Notes under the pieces: model-generated
Told to the model about the DNA's origin: nothing
The model's input: only the letters and a program-made list of their open reading frames with translations
The model's database searches: none
Origin: Chloroherpetonaceae bacterium
Lineage (GTDB): Bacteria; Bacteroidota; Chlorobiia; Chlorobiales; Chloroherpetonaceae
NCBI GenBank assembly: GCA_028277445.1
Contig: JANQGG010000005.1
Coordinates: 1 to 64,000 of the forward strand
Direction of reading: 5' to 3'
Length of the DNA stretch: 64,000 nt
Position numbers and translations under genes: made by a program
Part shown: piece by piece, positions 10,741-18,351 of the stretch
How the letters are laid out: each line of letters begins with the position of its first letter
How positions within the stretch are numbered: position 1 is the first letter of the stretch

Positions 10741-12183
10741 TTATTTTACTAAGATCATGGGTCGGGTAATGGCCTTTTCATTATTGATTTGAAGCCTGTA
10801 AAAATACAACCCGCTACTTAATCTCTCAGCATTAAAAACTAATTGATACGTGCCGGGTCTTTGATTGCCATTCATTAATGTTTGTACTTGCCTGCCCAAC
10901 ACATCATAGACATTTAAAGAGGCAAAACAACGTTCTTTTAAATAGACCTTAATGGTTGTGGTTGGATTAAACGGATTTGGGTAGTTTTGACCTAATTCAT
11001 AATTATCGGGTTTGCCATCCTGAATGCTTTCTACAATAACAGAGCTAAGACCCAAAGTATCTATTATGGTAGTGGGATCAATGATCAGGTTTGAAATCAC
11101 CTGATCTTTCATAATATATAAGGTATCCATATCGAAATCGACACCTATGCCTACGTTTTGGCGACAATCTAAATCAGTTAGACTTAAATTGTTACTCACA
11201 TCTAATATCATCAGGTCATTAAAATAGCATGTCAGCTCATTAAGCATTGTATTATTACTAATATCCAGGGAGCCAAGTAAATTTTCAGAACAATCCAATG
11301 AACTAAGTTGGGTGTTTACTGAAACATCCAGCGAGGAAAGGTTATTTTCATAACAATCCAGAGAGTTCAGATTGATGTTTGCAGATACATCCAACGAGGT
11401 GAGGTTATTTTTATAGCAAAAAAATGTCTCCAGGTCGGATAAATGGCTTACATCAATCGTATCCAAATTTAAACTGGCGCAGCCCAGCCTTGTAAGCAAT
11501 GGATTGTTTGATATATCTAAAGTATCCAGTGGGTTAAATGAACAATCAATATCTTCCAACAAGGTGTTTTGAGAAATATCCAGGGAATCGAGGGCATTAA
11601 AATTCACATATAAGATTTCCAGAAGGGCATTTTGGGTGACATCCAAAGATTCCAAGTTATTACCGGTAAAATGTAAAAAGGTGAGATTAGGGTTTTGGCT
11701 TACATCTATCGTTTTAAGATTGTTTATGTAGGCTTTTATTTCTTCCAGATCACTACACCCGCTCACATCCAAATAACGAATATTGCTTTTCTTACAATCA
11801 AGATATTTTAACTTCGTATTATCAGACAGATCTAAAGAATCTATCTCATTATCATGGCAGTATAAATTTTCCAGATATGTAAAAAGCTCAATTCCGGTTA
11901 AATTCCTTATTTTAGAAGTATCGCCAGAAAGTGGCGCGAGTTTTAATTCCGTCACCATGTTTAAATCCGGGACATCAACCGTTTCACTTCCAAAATCGGT
12001 AATGCCGTAACTCGTACCATGATTTATATCATGGTTTATCAAGGCTTTTCTGAAATTTGAATCCGGCACAGAAATAATATTTCCCGAAACGATCATCACA
12101 TTATTTCTGGGTTCTGTTTCAGCAAATACATAAAGGGGCGTTTGTAAAAGTAGAAGCGCAGCAAGTAGTAGAAGTTTTTTCAT
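10741..12183 (-). CDS. secreted leucine-rich-repeat protein with C-terminal sorting domain
   Basis: Predicted exported protein of 480 residues. The start is set at 12183, giving the signal peptide MKKLLLLAALLLLQTPLYVFA; an upstream in-frame ATG at 12225 would spoil it. The middle (~90-340) consists of about a dozen tandem ~21-residue repeats of the form L-x-S-L-D-V/I-S-x-N-x-x-L-x-x-L-x-C-x-x-N, a bacterial LRR type that should fold as a solenoid. The tail (~400-480) has YPNPFNPTT, a VYDVLGRQV strand and SSGLYFYRL, the C-terminal secretion/sorting module widespread in FCB bacteria. It is divergent from hypA. Probably displayed at or beyond the outer membrane; ligand unknown. Confidence 0.9.
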   Translation of the reverse strand: MKKLLLLAALLLLQTPLYVFAETEPRNNVMIVSGNIISVPDSNFRKALINHDINHGTSYGITDFGSETVDVPDLNMVTELKLAPLSGDTSKIRNLTGIELFTYLENLYCHDNEIDSLDLSDNTKLKYLDCKKSNIRYLDVSGCSDLEEIKAYINNLKTIDVSQNPNLTFLHFTGNNLESLDVTQNALLEILYVNFNALDSLDISQNTLLEDIDCSFNPLDTLDISNNPLLTRLGCASLNLDTIDVSHLSDLETFFCYKNNLTSLDVSANINLNSLDCYENNLSSLDVSVNTQLSSLDCSENLLGSLDISNNTMLNELTCYFNDLMILDVSNNLSLTDLDCRQNVGIGVDFDMDTLYIMKDQVISNLIIDPTTIIDTLGLSSVIVESIQDGKPDNYELGQNYPNPFNPTTTIKVYLKERCFASLNVYDVLGRQVQTLMNGNQRPGTYQLVFNAERLSSGLYFYRLQINNEKAITRPMILVK

Positions 12184-12265
12184 AATCTGGGTGGTTTTTT
12201 TAAAAAAATGTGTTTTTATACTCACTTATAAATATAATAAGGAAATTCTGAATTGGTTTTTGGAA

Positions 12266-12607
12266 ATGCATGAAATGTCACTGGCCTTAAATATTGTTGA
12301 TATTATCACATCCAAAGCTCAGGAGGAAAACGCAAGTAAAATCACTGAGATTGATTTGGAAGTCGGTGATCTGGCAGGCATTGAACTCCATGCGCTTGAA
12401 TTTTGCATGGAAGAGGCTTGCAAAAATACGCTTGCCGATGGAGCTAATATTATTTATAATCAAGTTGGCGCTAAAGCCAGATGCATTGATTGTAAACATG
12501 AATTTGAACCTGATTTCTTATTTACCCGATGCCCGTCGTGTGGCGGATTTAAGGTGGATGTTATCCAGGGTAAAGAATTTAAAATCCGATCCATCAACAT
12601 CGATTAA
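12266..12607 (+). CDS. hypA: hydrogenase nickel-insertion protein HypA
   Basis: Small zinc/nickel metallochaperone that, with HypB, delivers Ni to [NiFe]-hydrogenase. It has 113 residues. The start at 12266 gives the obligatory MHEMSLA N-terminus, whose His2 and Glu3 take part in nickel binding; a longer frame from 12191 does not. The structural zinc site is visible as CIDC and CPSC. First gene of hypA-hypB-hypF (11 bp to hypB). No hydrogenase structural gene is in this window. Confidence 0.96.
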   Translation: MHEMSLALNIVDIITSKAQEENASKITEIDLEVGDLAGIELHALEFCMEEACKNTLADGANIIYNQVGAKARCIDCKHEFEPDFLFTRCPSCGGFKVDVIQGKEFKIRSINID

Positions 12608-12618
12608 AAGGAGTTTTT

Positions 12619-13425
12619 ATGTGCGATACATGCGGATGCAGCCAACCCGATAATGCTGTTACGATCAGAAAGCCCGGTGATATCAGCCAGCATAATGATG
12701 GCAACCATCACCACCATAGTCATAGCCATGACCATCATCACGGGCATACCCATAGTCATGATTCAAAAAAGATAGATATTGAACTCGATGTGCTTCAAAA
12801 AAATAATCTGCTGGCCGAACGCAATCGCGGGTATTTTGAAGCCAAAGGCGTTTTGGCGCTGAATTTAGTCAGTTCACCGGGTTCAGGCAAAACCTCCTTA
12901 TTGGAGCGAACCATTGCTGAGATGAAAGAGGATCTGGACTTTGCCGTCATTGAAGGCGATCAGCAAACCATGCGCGACGCCGAACGCATCGAAAAAACCG
13001 GCGCGCCGGTTGTTCAGGTCAATACCGGAACCGGTTGCCATTTGGACGCCGATATGGTTCACCGTGCCATTCACTCGCTCAAACTCAAAGAACAAAGCGT
13101 GCTTTTGATAGAAAATGTCGGCAACCTGGTTTGCCCGGCCCTATTTGATTTGGGTGAAGCCATGAAGGTTGTGGTGATCAGCGTAACCGAGGGTGACGAT
13201 AAACCGCAAAAATACCCCACCATGTTTGATGCGGCTCAAATTTGCATCATCAATAAAATTGATTTATTACCCCATGTTGATTTTGATGTTGAACAATGCA
13301 AAACCTACGCTTTGGAAGTCAATCATCATTTGAAATTTTTTGAAGTATCGGCACGAACCGGCCAGGGGTTAGAGGAATGGAAAACATGGCTTCAGGCTCA
13401 AGTCAGAAATACACACACGCATTAA
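12619..13425 (+). CDS. hypB: hydrogenase nickel-incorporation GTPase HypB
   Basis: GTPase of the SIMIBI class that stores and hands over nickel during [NiFe]-hydrogenase maturation. It has 268 residues. The N-terminus has the CDTCGC nickel-site motif and then a histidine-rich nickel-storage stretch (residues ~28-52, many His). The P-loop is SSPGSGKTSL, and NKIDLL supplies guanine specificity. A ribosome-binding site (aaaaggag) precedes the ATG. It overlaps the start of hypF, supporting co-transcription. Confidence 0.97.
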   Translation: MCDTCGCSQPDNAVTIRKPGDISQHNDGNHHHHSHSHDHHHGHTHSHDSKKIDIELDVLQKNNLLAERNRGYFEAKGVLALNLVSSPGSGKTSLLERTIAEMKEDLDFAVIEGDQQTMRDAERIEKTGAPVVQVNTGTGCHLDADMVHRAIHSLKLKEQSVLLIENVGNLVCPALFDLGEAMKVVVISVTEGDDKPQKYPTMFDAAQICIINKIDLLPHVDFDVEQCKTYALEVNHHLKFFEVSARTGQGLEEWKTWLQAQVRNTHTH

Positions 13426-15713
13426 ACGAATCCGATAATTGCGTTAAGCGACTGGGCATTGTCGTCAAAGGAATTGTGCAGGGGGTCGGGTTCCGGCCCT
13501 TTGTTTTTCAATTGGCCAAATCCAACCGGTTGAATGGCTTTGTAACAAATTCCTCCAAAGGGGTTGAAATAGAACTTGAAGGATCAACAGAACATCTTAA
13601 CCGGTTTTTAGCCGATCTTGAATCCAAAGCCCCACCGCTCAGCCAAATTTCAGATGTATCCTGTTCTGAACTGCCGTTGAAACATGAATCCGGCTTTAAC
13701 ATTGTTGAAACGCTTCGAGGAGAAAAACCCGCGACGTTAATCTCTCCCGATATCGCCGTCTGCAAGGACTGCCTGAAAGAGCTCTTTGATCCCAAAAACC
13801 GTCGTTATCATTACCCCTTTATCAATTGCACCAACTGCGGCCCGCGCTACACCATCATCGATCAAATGCCATACGACCGCCCATATACATCGATGAAACA
13901 TTTTACCATGTGCCCTTCATGCGATAGCGAATACCACGATCCCATGAACCGACGCTTTCATGCGCAGCCCAACGCCTGTGCGGATTGCGGACCTGAAATT
14001 GGTTTGTACTTGCCAGACCAAAAGCAAATTGAAACACCTGATCCGATTGGTCAAGCCAGAGCATATCTCAAAGCCGGTCACATTTTAGCCATTAAAGGTT
14101 TGGGCGGATTTCATCTTTGTTGTGATGCCAGAAACGAAATCGCCGTTCAAACGCTCCGCCGACGAAAGCATCGTGAAGAAAAGCCTTTTGCCATTATGGT
14201 TCGTTCGCTTGAAACGGCTAAGAGGCATTGCACGATAAACGCTGATGAAGAATCGCTTCTTATGTCCAAAGAAGCCCCGATTGTGCTTCTCAAAAAATCC
14301 GGTGAGACGCTTGCTCCATCTCTGGCTCCTGGCAATGATCGTTTAGGCATTATGCTGCCATACACCCCGCTTCATCATCTGCTGTTTGAGGATCAGATGG
14401 AAACGCTTGTCATGACAAGCGCAAACCTTTCCGACGAGCCAATTTGCATCAACAATGATGAAGCGTTTTCAAGACTCAACGGTATTGCGGATTTCTTTTT
14501 AATCCATAACCGTGAGATTTACTTACGCTGCGATGATTCGGTTGTGGCTCACATGGGCGGAAAAATCCGGTTTTTGCGTCGCTCCCGCGGGTTTGTCCCA
14601 AAACCTGTTCATGTTGGTTCAACCGGTGCGCCAATTCTTGCAACCGGCGCAGAACTAAAAAACACCGTCTGTTTGCTCAAGGATGATCAGGCCTTTTTAA
14701 GCCAGCATATTGGCGACCTTGTAAATCTGGAAGCTTACGAACACTTTCAAAAAACAATCGCTCATTTTGAGCGCATTTTTGAAACCAAACCGGAGCTTGT
14801 AGTGCATGACTTGCATCCAAATATGCTTAGTACCACGTGGGCTGCAGAGCAGGATGTGCCTACTCTGTCCGTCCAACATCACCACGCCCATTTAGCGGCA
14901 GTGATGGCCGAGCACCAACTCCAGGGTCCTGTAATTGGCATTATCCTTGACGGTACGGGCTATGGCACGGATGGCAGCATTTGGGGCGGTGAAATCCTGA
15001 TTGGCACGCCGGCTGAAGTGCGCCGGTTCGCCTCTTTTGAACCCATACCACTACCCGGTGGCGATGCGGCCATCAAAGCCCCGTGGCGCACTGCGCTGAG
15101 TTATTTGAAACAGGCTTTTGATGGCCGGTTGCCGGAGCTTGATTGTTTTGAAGGATTTGATACCCAACCTATTCTGGAAATGATCCGTCACAACATTAAC
15201 TGCCCGCTCACCAGCAGCGCCGGACGTTTGTTTGATGCGGTTGCGATAATTAGTGGCGGCAAGCCCCAAATTCGTTACGAAGCGCAGGCAGCCATTGAAT
15301 TTATGCAGCAATGTACCGGATTGGAAGAGCCTTCCTTTGATATACAGATAGAACATGCCTCAAATGTAAAGCATATGATGATCTCACCCATCATCCGCTC
15401 TGCGGTTAAAGCCGTGCAGGAAGGTGCCAGCCAAAGTGTGCTGTCCAATCGATTTCACCGCACCTTGATTGAGATGTTAAAAACCATCGCATTGAAGGCC
15501 AAACAAGAAACAGGCATTCGGCAGGTGACGTTAAGCGGCGGGGTGTTTCAAAACCATATTTTGTTTGAAGGATTGCTTTCGGCGCTTGAGCAATCAGGTT
15601 TCGAAGTCTTTACCCATCACCAGGTTCCCACTAACGACGGCGGCATTTCCCTTGGCCAAACGCTGATTGGGCGGGCTTTTCTGGAAGGAAATTATAAAGG
15701 GTTTGCGGGGTGA
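13386..15713 (+). CDS. hypF: carbamoyltransferase HypF
   Basis: Makes the thiocarbamoyl precursor of the cyanide ligands of [NiFe]-hydrogenase from carbamoyl phosphate. About 775 residues, full length. In order: an acylphosphatase domain (VQGVGFRPFV near residue 20), four zinc-finger-like CxxC pairs (CKDC, CTNCG, CPSC, CADCG), a YrdC-like domain, and a Kae1-like domain with HHHAHL and the late GGVFQN. The start at 13386 is preferred because AGAGGA lies at 13371-13376; an ATG at 13377 is also in frame. The gene overlaps hypB by ~40 bp. A diverged copy of its last ~40 codons lies at 16484-16609, beyond the vapBC genes. Confidence 0.96.
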   Translation: MASGSSQKYTHALNESDNCVKRLGIVVKGIVQGVGFRPFVFQLAKSNRLNGFVTNSSKGVEIELEGSTEHLNRFLADLESKAPPLSQISDVSCSELPLKHESGFNIVETLRGEKPATLISPDIAVCKDCLKELFDPKNRRYHYPFINCTNCGPRYTIIDQMPYDRPYTSMKHFTMCPSCDSEYHDPMNRRFHAQPNACADCGPEIGLYLPDQKQIETPDPIGQARAYLKAGHILAIKGLGGFHLCCDARNEIAVQTLRRRKHREEKPFAIMVRSLETAKRHCTINADEESLLMSKEAPIVLLKKSGETLAPSLAPGNDRLGIMLPYTPLHHLLFEDQMETLVMTSANLSDEPICINNDEAFSRLNGIADFFLIHNREIYLRCDDSVVAHMGGKIRFLRRSRGFVPKPVHVGSTGAPILATGAELKNTVCLLKDDQAFLSQHIGDLVNLEAYEHFQKTIAHFERIFETKPELVVHDLHPNMLSTTWAAEQDVPTLSVQHHHAHLAAVMAEHQLQGPVIGIILDGTGYGTDGSIWGGEILIGTPAEVRRFASFEPIPLPGGDAAIKAPWRTALSYLKQAFDGRLPELDCFEGFDTQPILEMIRHNINCPLTSSAGRLFDAVAIISGGKPQIRYEAQAAIEFMQQCTGLEEPSFDIQIEHASNVKHMMISPIIRSAVKAVQEGASQSVLSNRFHRTLIEMLKTIALKAKQETGIRQVTLSGGVFQNHILFEGLLSALEQSGFEVFTHHQVPTNDGGISLGQTLIGRAFLEGNYKGFAG

Positions 15714-15773
15714 GAATTCGGTTATTCAATGTTACATTTTAAACAAACAGCCTTGTAAGCTTCTCAAAATTAT

Positions 15774-16181
15774 TCATTCTCTTGGTTTATAAATTTGAAT
15801 TGGGATGTGTTTTTGAAAACCAGTAAAATCTTTATCGTGGGTAAAAATTGGCCAATGTTGATTATAGGATATCGCTGAAATCAGAAAATCGGTATTTGAA
15901 CCTTGAAGGCCTTTACGCCTGCATAAATTATAGAACTCAGCAGCGAGTTCAAAATCTTCAGTAATAATGGAATAATCCGGGAAAGCCTTAAGATAATTTT
16001 TTAACTCTGTAAATTGCTTGTCTGATTTTATTCCAGATAGAATTTCTTGCCGAACAGGCCCAATCAGTTGAACCCTTACCTCATTAATTAAAAATTTTAG
16101 TTCTGAAACCAAATGAGAATTTTGGGATTCAGACCTTCTCAATGCCAGAGACCATATACTTGTATCGACTAGAACTTTCAA
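15774..16181 (-). CDS. vapC: VapC-type PIN-domain ribonuclease toxin
   Basis: Probable RNase toxin of a type II toxin-antitoxin pair. It has 135 residues, typical of PIN toxins. The acidic active-site residues are Asp6 (LVDTSIW), Glu46 (RQEIL), Asp98 (NTDFLI) and Asp116/Asp118 (THDKDF). Its ATG overlaps the stop of the upstream antitoxin by 4 bp. It is inserted between the end of hypF and a decayed duplicate of that end, which suggests arrival by recombination. Confidence 0.93.
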   Translation of the reverse strand: MKVLVDTSIWSLALRRSESQNSHLVSELKFLINEVRVQLIGPVRQEILSGIKSDKQFTELKNYLKAFPDYSIITEDFELAAEFYNLCRRKGLQGSNTDFLISAISYNQHWPIFTHDKDFTGFQKHIPIQIYKPRE

Positions 16182-16378
16182 TTACGACTTCTTTGATTTT
16201 TATAATTGTAATCTTCTTCATAGTGTATTTTGCCAAATAAGTCAATTATTCTTAGCTGCTCCCTTCGCTGTATATATTCCATTAGAGCCTCCGTTACCAC
16301 TGCTTTTTTAGTTTTGTGCTTCCCGATTCGCAAGGCATTCTCAATTAATTTATCGTCTATGGCTAGATTAGTTGGCAT
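16178..16378 (-). CDS. vapB: VapB-type antitoxin
   Basis: 66-residue partner of the PIN toxin. The N-terminal NLAIDDKLIENALRIG and KKAVVTEALMEYIQRREQ form the ribbon-helix-helix/DUF2191-type DNA-binding fold common to VapB antitoxins. The C-terminal tail (DLFGKIHYEEDYNY) is the usual toxin-wrapping segment. It overlaps vapC by 4 bp and would autoregulate the operon. Confidence 0.9.
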   Translation of the reverse strand: MPTNLAIDDKLIENALRIGKHKTKKAVVTEALMEYIQRREQLRIIDLFGKIHYEEDYNYKNQRSRN

Positions 16379-16483
16379 AAGATTTTAAAATTTTATTTTA
16401 ATATACACATAGAACTGTGTGGCGTCAAGTGTAAAAACATTGCATCCCTATCAATGGTTTATTGAATGCTTTAGTCAACTGTT

Positions 16484-16609
16484 GAAAAAACTGAGTTTGA
16501 GGACTTTACCCATCACCTGGCCCCCACCAACGATGGCGGAATTTCCCTCGGTCAAACGCTGATTGGGCGTGCTTATTTGTAAGGAAAGTTTAAGGGGTTT
16601 ATGGGGTGA
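16484..16609 (+). pseudogene. decayed duplicate of the hypF 3' end
   Basis: Reading from 16484 in frame gives E-K-T-E-F-E-D-F-T-H-H-L-A-P-T-N-D-G-G-I and continues S-L-G-Q-T-L-I-G-R-A-Y-L before a TAA at 16580. The true hypF end reads the same except for scattered substitutions, and its GAA codon after the final Leu is the TAA here. Downstream bases still align to the hypF TGA (16607-16609). No upstream hypF sequence remains apart from traces to about 16468. It is therefore a truncated relic, not a gene. The spacer 16379-16483 holds nothing else. Confidence 0.9.
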
Positions 16610-16681
16610 GCATTTTATATTTAAAAGTTTTTTCGTATACCCAGTGCCCAAAAGAGAGTGAGCTGATAAACCTCCTTAAAA

Positions 16682-16876
16682 CTATGCTACTTCAAATTCA
16701 ATATTCTGAGGATTTTCAATTCTTTGGGAGGCTTTAAGAATTTCAATTCTTACGATATTACCATCTTCATCAAAGTCTAAAATAATACCGGGCCTTTCTT
16801 CATCACTTTCGTTCACCTTTGCATCCGAAAACTTTATTACAAGGGCATCAACATCCGCGCTATATTTAACTTTCAT
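16682..16876 (-). CDS. DUF2283 small protein
   Basis: 64-residue acidic protein with the DUF2283 pattern: MKVKYSADVDALVIKFSD, then GIILDFDEDGNIVRIEIL. Proteins of this family usually occur next to a DUF4258 protein, as here (one gene ends and the next begins on adjacent bases). The pair is widely suspected to be a toxin-antitoxin module with DUF2283 as the antitoxin-like partner, but this is not established. Immediate adjacency implies translational coupling. Confidence 0.85.
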   Translation of the reverse strand: MKVKYSADVDALVIKFSDAKVNESDEERPGIILDFDEDGNIVRIEILKASQRIENPQNIEFEVA

Positions 16877-17131
16877 CTATTCCCTCCAATACTTTTTAAT
16901 GTTGCTTGTTCGATAAACACTTATGATAACCGGTGGGTTCTTTTGAAAATTTATAAAAACTCTTAATAAATAAGTCTTATTACCAAATATAACCTTTGAT
17001 TGACAAACTGTTTCATCCTTGTCGTAATTATACTTTTGATCAGGATTTTTGCAAACTTCCAATACATAAGAGATTGGAACTTCTCTGACTTCTATTTGTT
17101 CTTTTGCATGTTTAGAAATTATAAACTCCAC
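16877..17131 (-). CDS. DUF4258 small protein, putative toxin
   Basis: 84-residue basic protein with the DUF4258 layout: SKHAKEQIEVREVP near the N-terminus and a late strand V-I-I-S-V-Y-R-T. DUF4258 proteins are distantly RelE-like in size and charge and are suspected toxins when paired with DUF2283. The start is a GTG codon at 17131; there is no better ATG. It is the first gene of the pair and lies just downstream of another, decayed toxin-antitoxin junction. Confidence 0.8.
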   Translation of the reverse strand: MEFIISKHAKEQIEVREVPISYVLEVCKNPDQKYNYDKDETVCQSKVIFGNKTYLLRVFINFQKNPPVIISVYRTSNIKKYWRE

Positions 17132-17149
17132 GTTTTTACTGTCTTTAAT

Positions 17150-17279
17150 ACCTTTCTAAAGATGTGTACCAATACTATTTTCATGGTATATAGTCCTTAA
17201 AGTCTTCAAGGGGTTCATCAAAATCATCTGACATTTTATGAGTCCTTTTGAACTTCCGAAATTTGGATAAGGCTTTTTT
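17150..17279 (-). pseudogene. decayed antitoxin/VapC junction
   Basis: On the minus strand, a frame ending at 17181 reads ...KMSDDFDEPLEDFKDYIP-stop. This is the characteristic C-terminus of DUF2281-type antitoxins. Its stop overlaps an ATG at 17184 in the classic ATGA arrangement. That ATG begins MKIVLVHIF, recognisable as a VapC start (MKILLDTHIF) with lost bases, and soon reaches a stop. The antitoxin N-terminus is not recognisable. I read this as a dead VapBC-like module. Confidence 0.7.
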
Positions 17280-17345
17280 AATTAACCAAATCTTAGACCC
17301 TCTGAATTTATAAAAGCCTTGAAATCCTATCAAATTGATTTCAAT

Positions 17346-18113
17346 TCACCGCCGCTTCAGCATATCCTCATACTTTAGCAGTTTGCCGCCAAAAATGTCC
17401 AATGCGCTGCCCACCGTAAAATCCAGCTTGCCCTTGCCCAATTCTTGAATGGTTTGGATATCTTCTTGTGAATGAATGCCGCCGGCATACGTCATCGCAA
17501 TAGCATGCTCCGATTGATTTGCCCAATTGCCCAACAACTTTACCACCTCCGTTTGAATGCCTTTACACAGCCCTTCCACATCGGCGGCGTGGATTAAAAA
17601 CTCGGCGCAGTAACGGGCCAGGATATCAAGATTTTGGTGCGAAATTTCAAACCCAGTAAATTTTTGCCACCTGTCCGTTACTACCCAATACTTGCCATCA
17701 CGCATTCGACAGCTTAAATCCAGCACCAATTGCTCTTTGCCTATAGTTTTTACTAATTGCTCAAGATGCTCAAAATGAATCTCACCATCTTTAAATACAT
17801 ATGACGTGACGATGACATGGCTGGCGCCTTGCTTTAAATAATACGAGGCATTTTCCGCATTAATCCCCCCGCCAATTTGCAATCCGCCAGGATAAGCCTT
17901 TAGAGCCTCCTCAGCCTGAGCTTCATTACCCGGCCCCAGCATGATCACATGTCCGCCTTTCAGATTATCTTTTCGGTATCGCCGGGCAAAATATGCTGCA
18001 TCCTCTGTTGCAACATAATTTTGTATCAGATCATCCGATGAATCGCTTAAGGAGCCACCTACAATTTGTTTGACCTTGCCGTTGTGAATATCAATACAGG
18101 GACGAAACTTCAT
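17346..18113 (-). CDS. hisA: HisA, eukaryote-type ProFAR isomerase
   Basis: Phosphoribosylformimino-5-aminoimidazole carboxamide ribotide isomerase, the fourth step of histidine synthesis; a TIM barrel of 255 residues. The sequence follows the HIS6-type (fungal/plant) subfamily rather than the common bacterial HisA: CIDIHNGKVKQIVGG at the N-terminus, GGGIN, HAADVEGLC and the ending SALDIFGGKLLKYED. The catalytic Asp is in CIDIHNG. The gene is alone, without other his genes around it. The surrounding island suggests it may have been acquired, but the type is also found in some other bacteria. Confidence 0.92.
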   Translation of the reverse strand: MKFRPCIDIHNGKVKQIVGGSLSDSSDDLIQNYVATEDAAYFARRYRKDNLKGGHVIMLGPGNEAQAEEALKAYPGGLQIGGGINAENASYYLKQGASHVIVTSYVFKDGEIHFEHLEQLVKTIGKEQLVLDLSCRMRDGKYWVVTDRWQKFTGFEISHQNLDILARYCAEFLIHAADVEGLCKGIQTEVVKLLGNWANQSEHAIAMTYAGGIHSQEDIQTIQELGKGKLDFTVGSALDIFGGKLLKYEDMLKRR

Positions 18114-18351
18114 GGTTGTTATGGAATTAAACGTTATAACTCATTGAAATGCTTTTAATCATCAGTCTCGCAGCTTTTTATGATTAAGTTAAGCCTTTCT
18201 TAAAATTCAGGTTTCAAAACGAATTAAATCTAGTCTATTTTTTGTATCTTTCCGATTTTACGAAGCGAGCAAAAAACTCGTTCTTTCGTGGTAATGACAC
18301 GCTTATCGTTTTATTGCTTCTCGGTTTTGCCAATCAACATCTGAAAATGAT

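Noticed and set aside
16379-16483. Longer hypF relic upstream of 16484
   Set aside because: Only scattered similarity remains (to about 16468); not enough to extend the annotation.
18114-18351. Cobalamin or SAM riboswitch before metH
   Set aside because: No B12-box or SAM-I core sequence or matching stems could be recognised.
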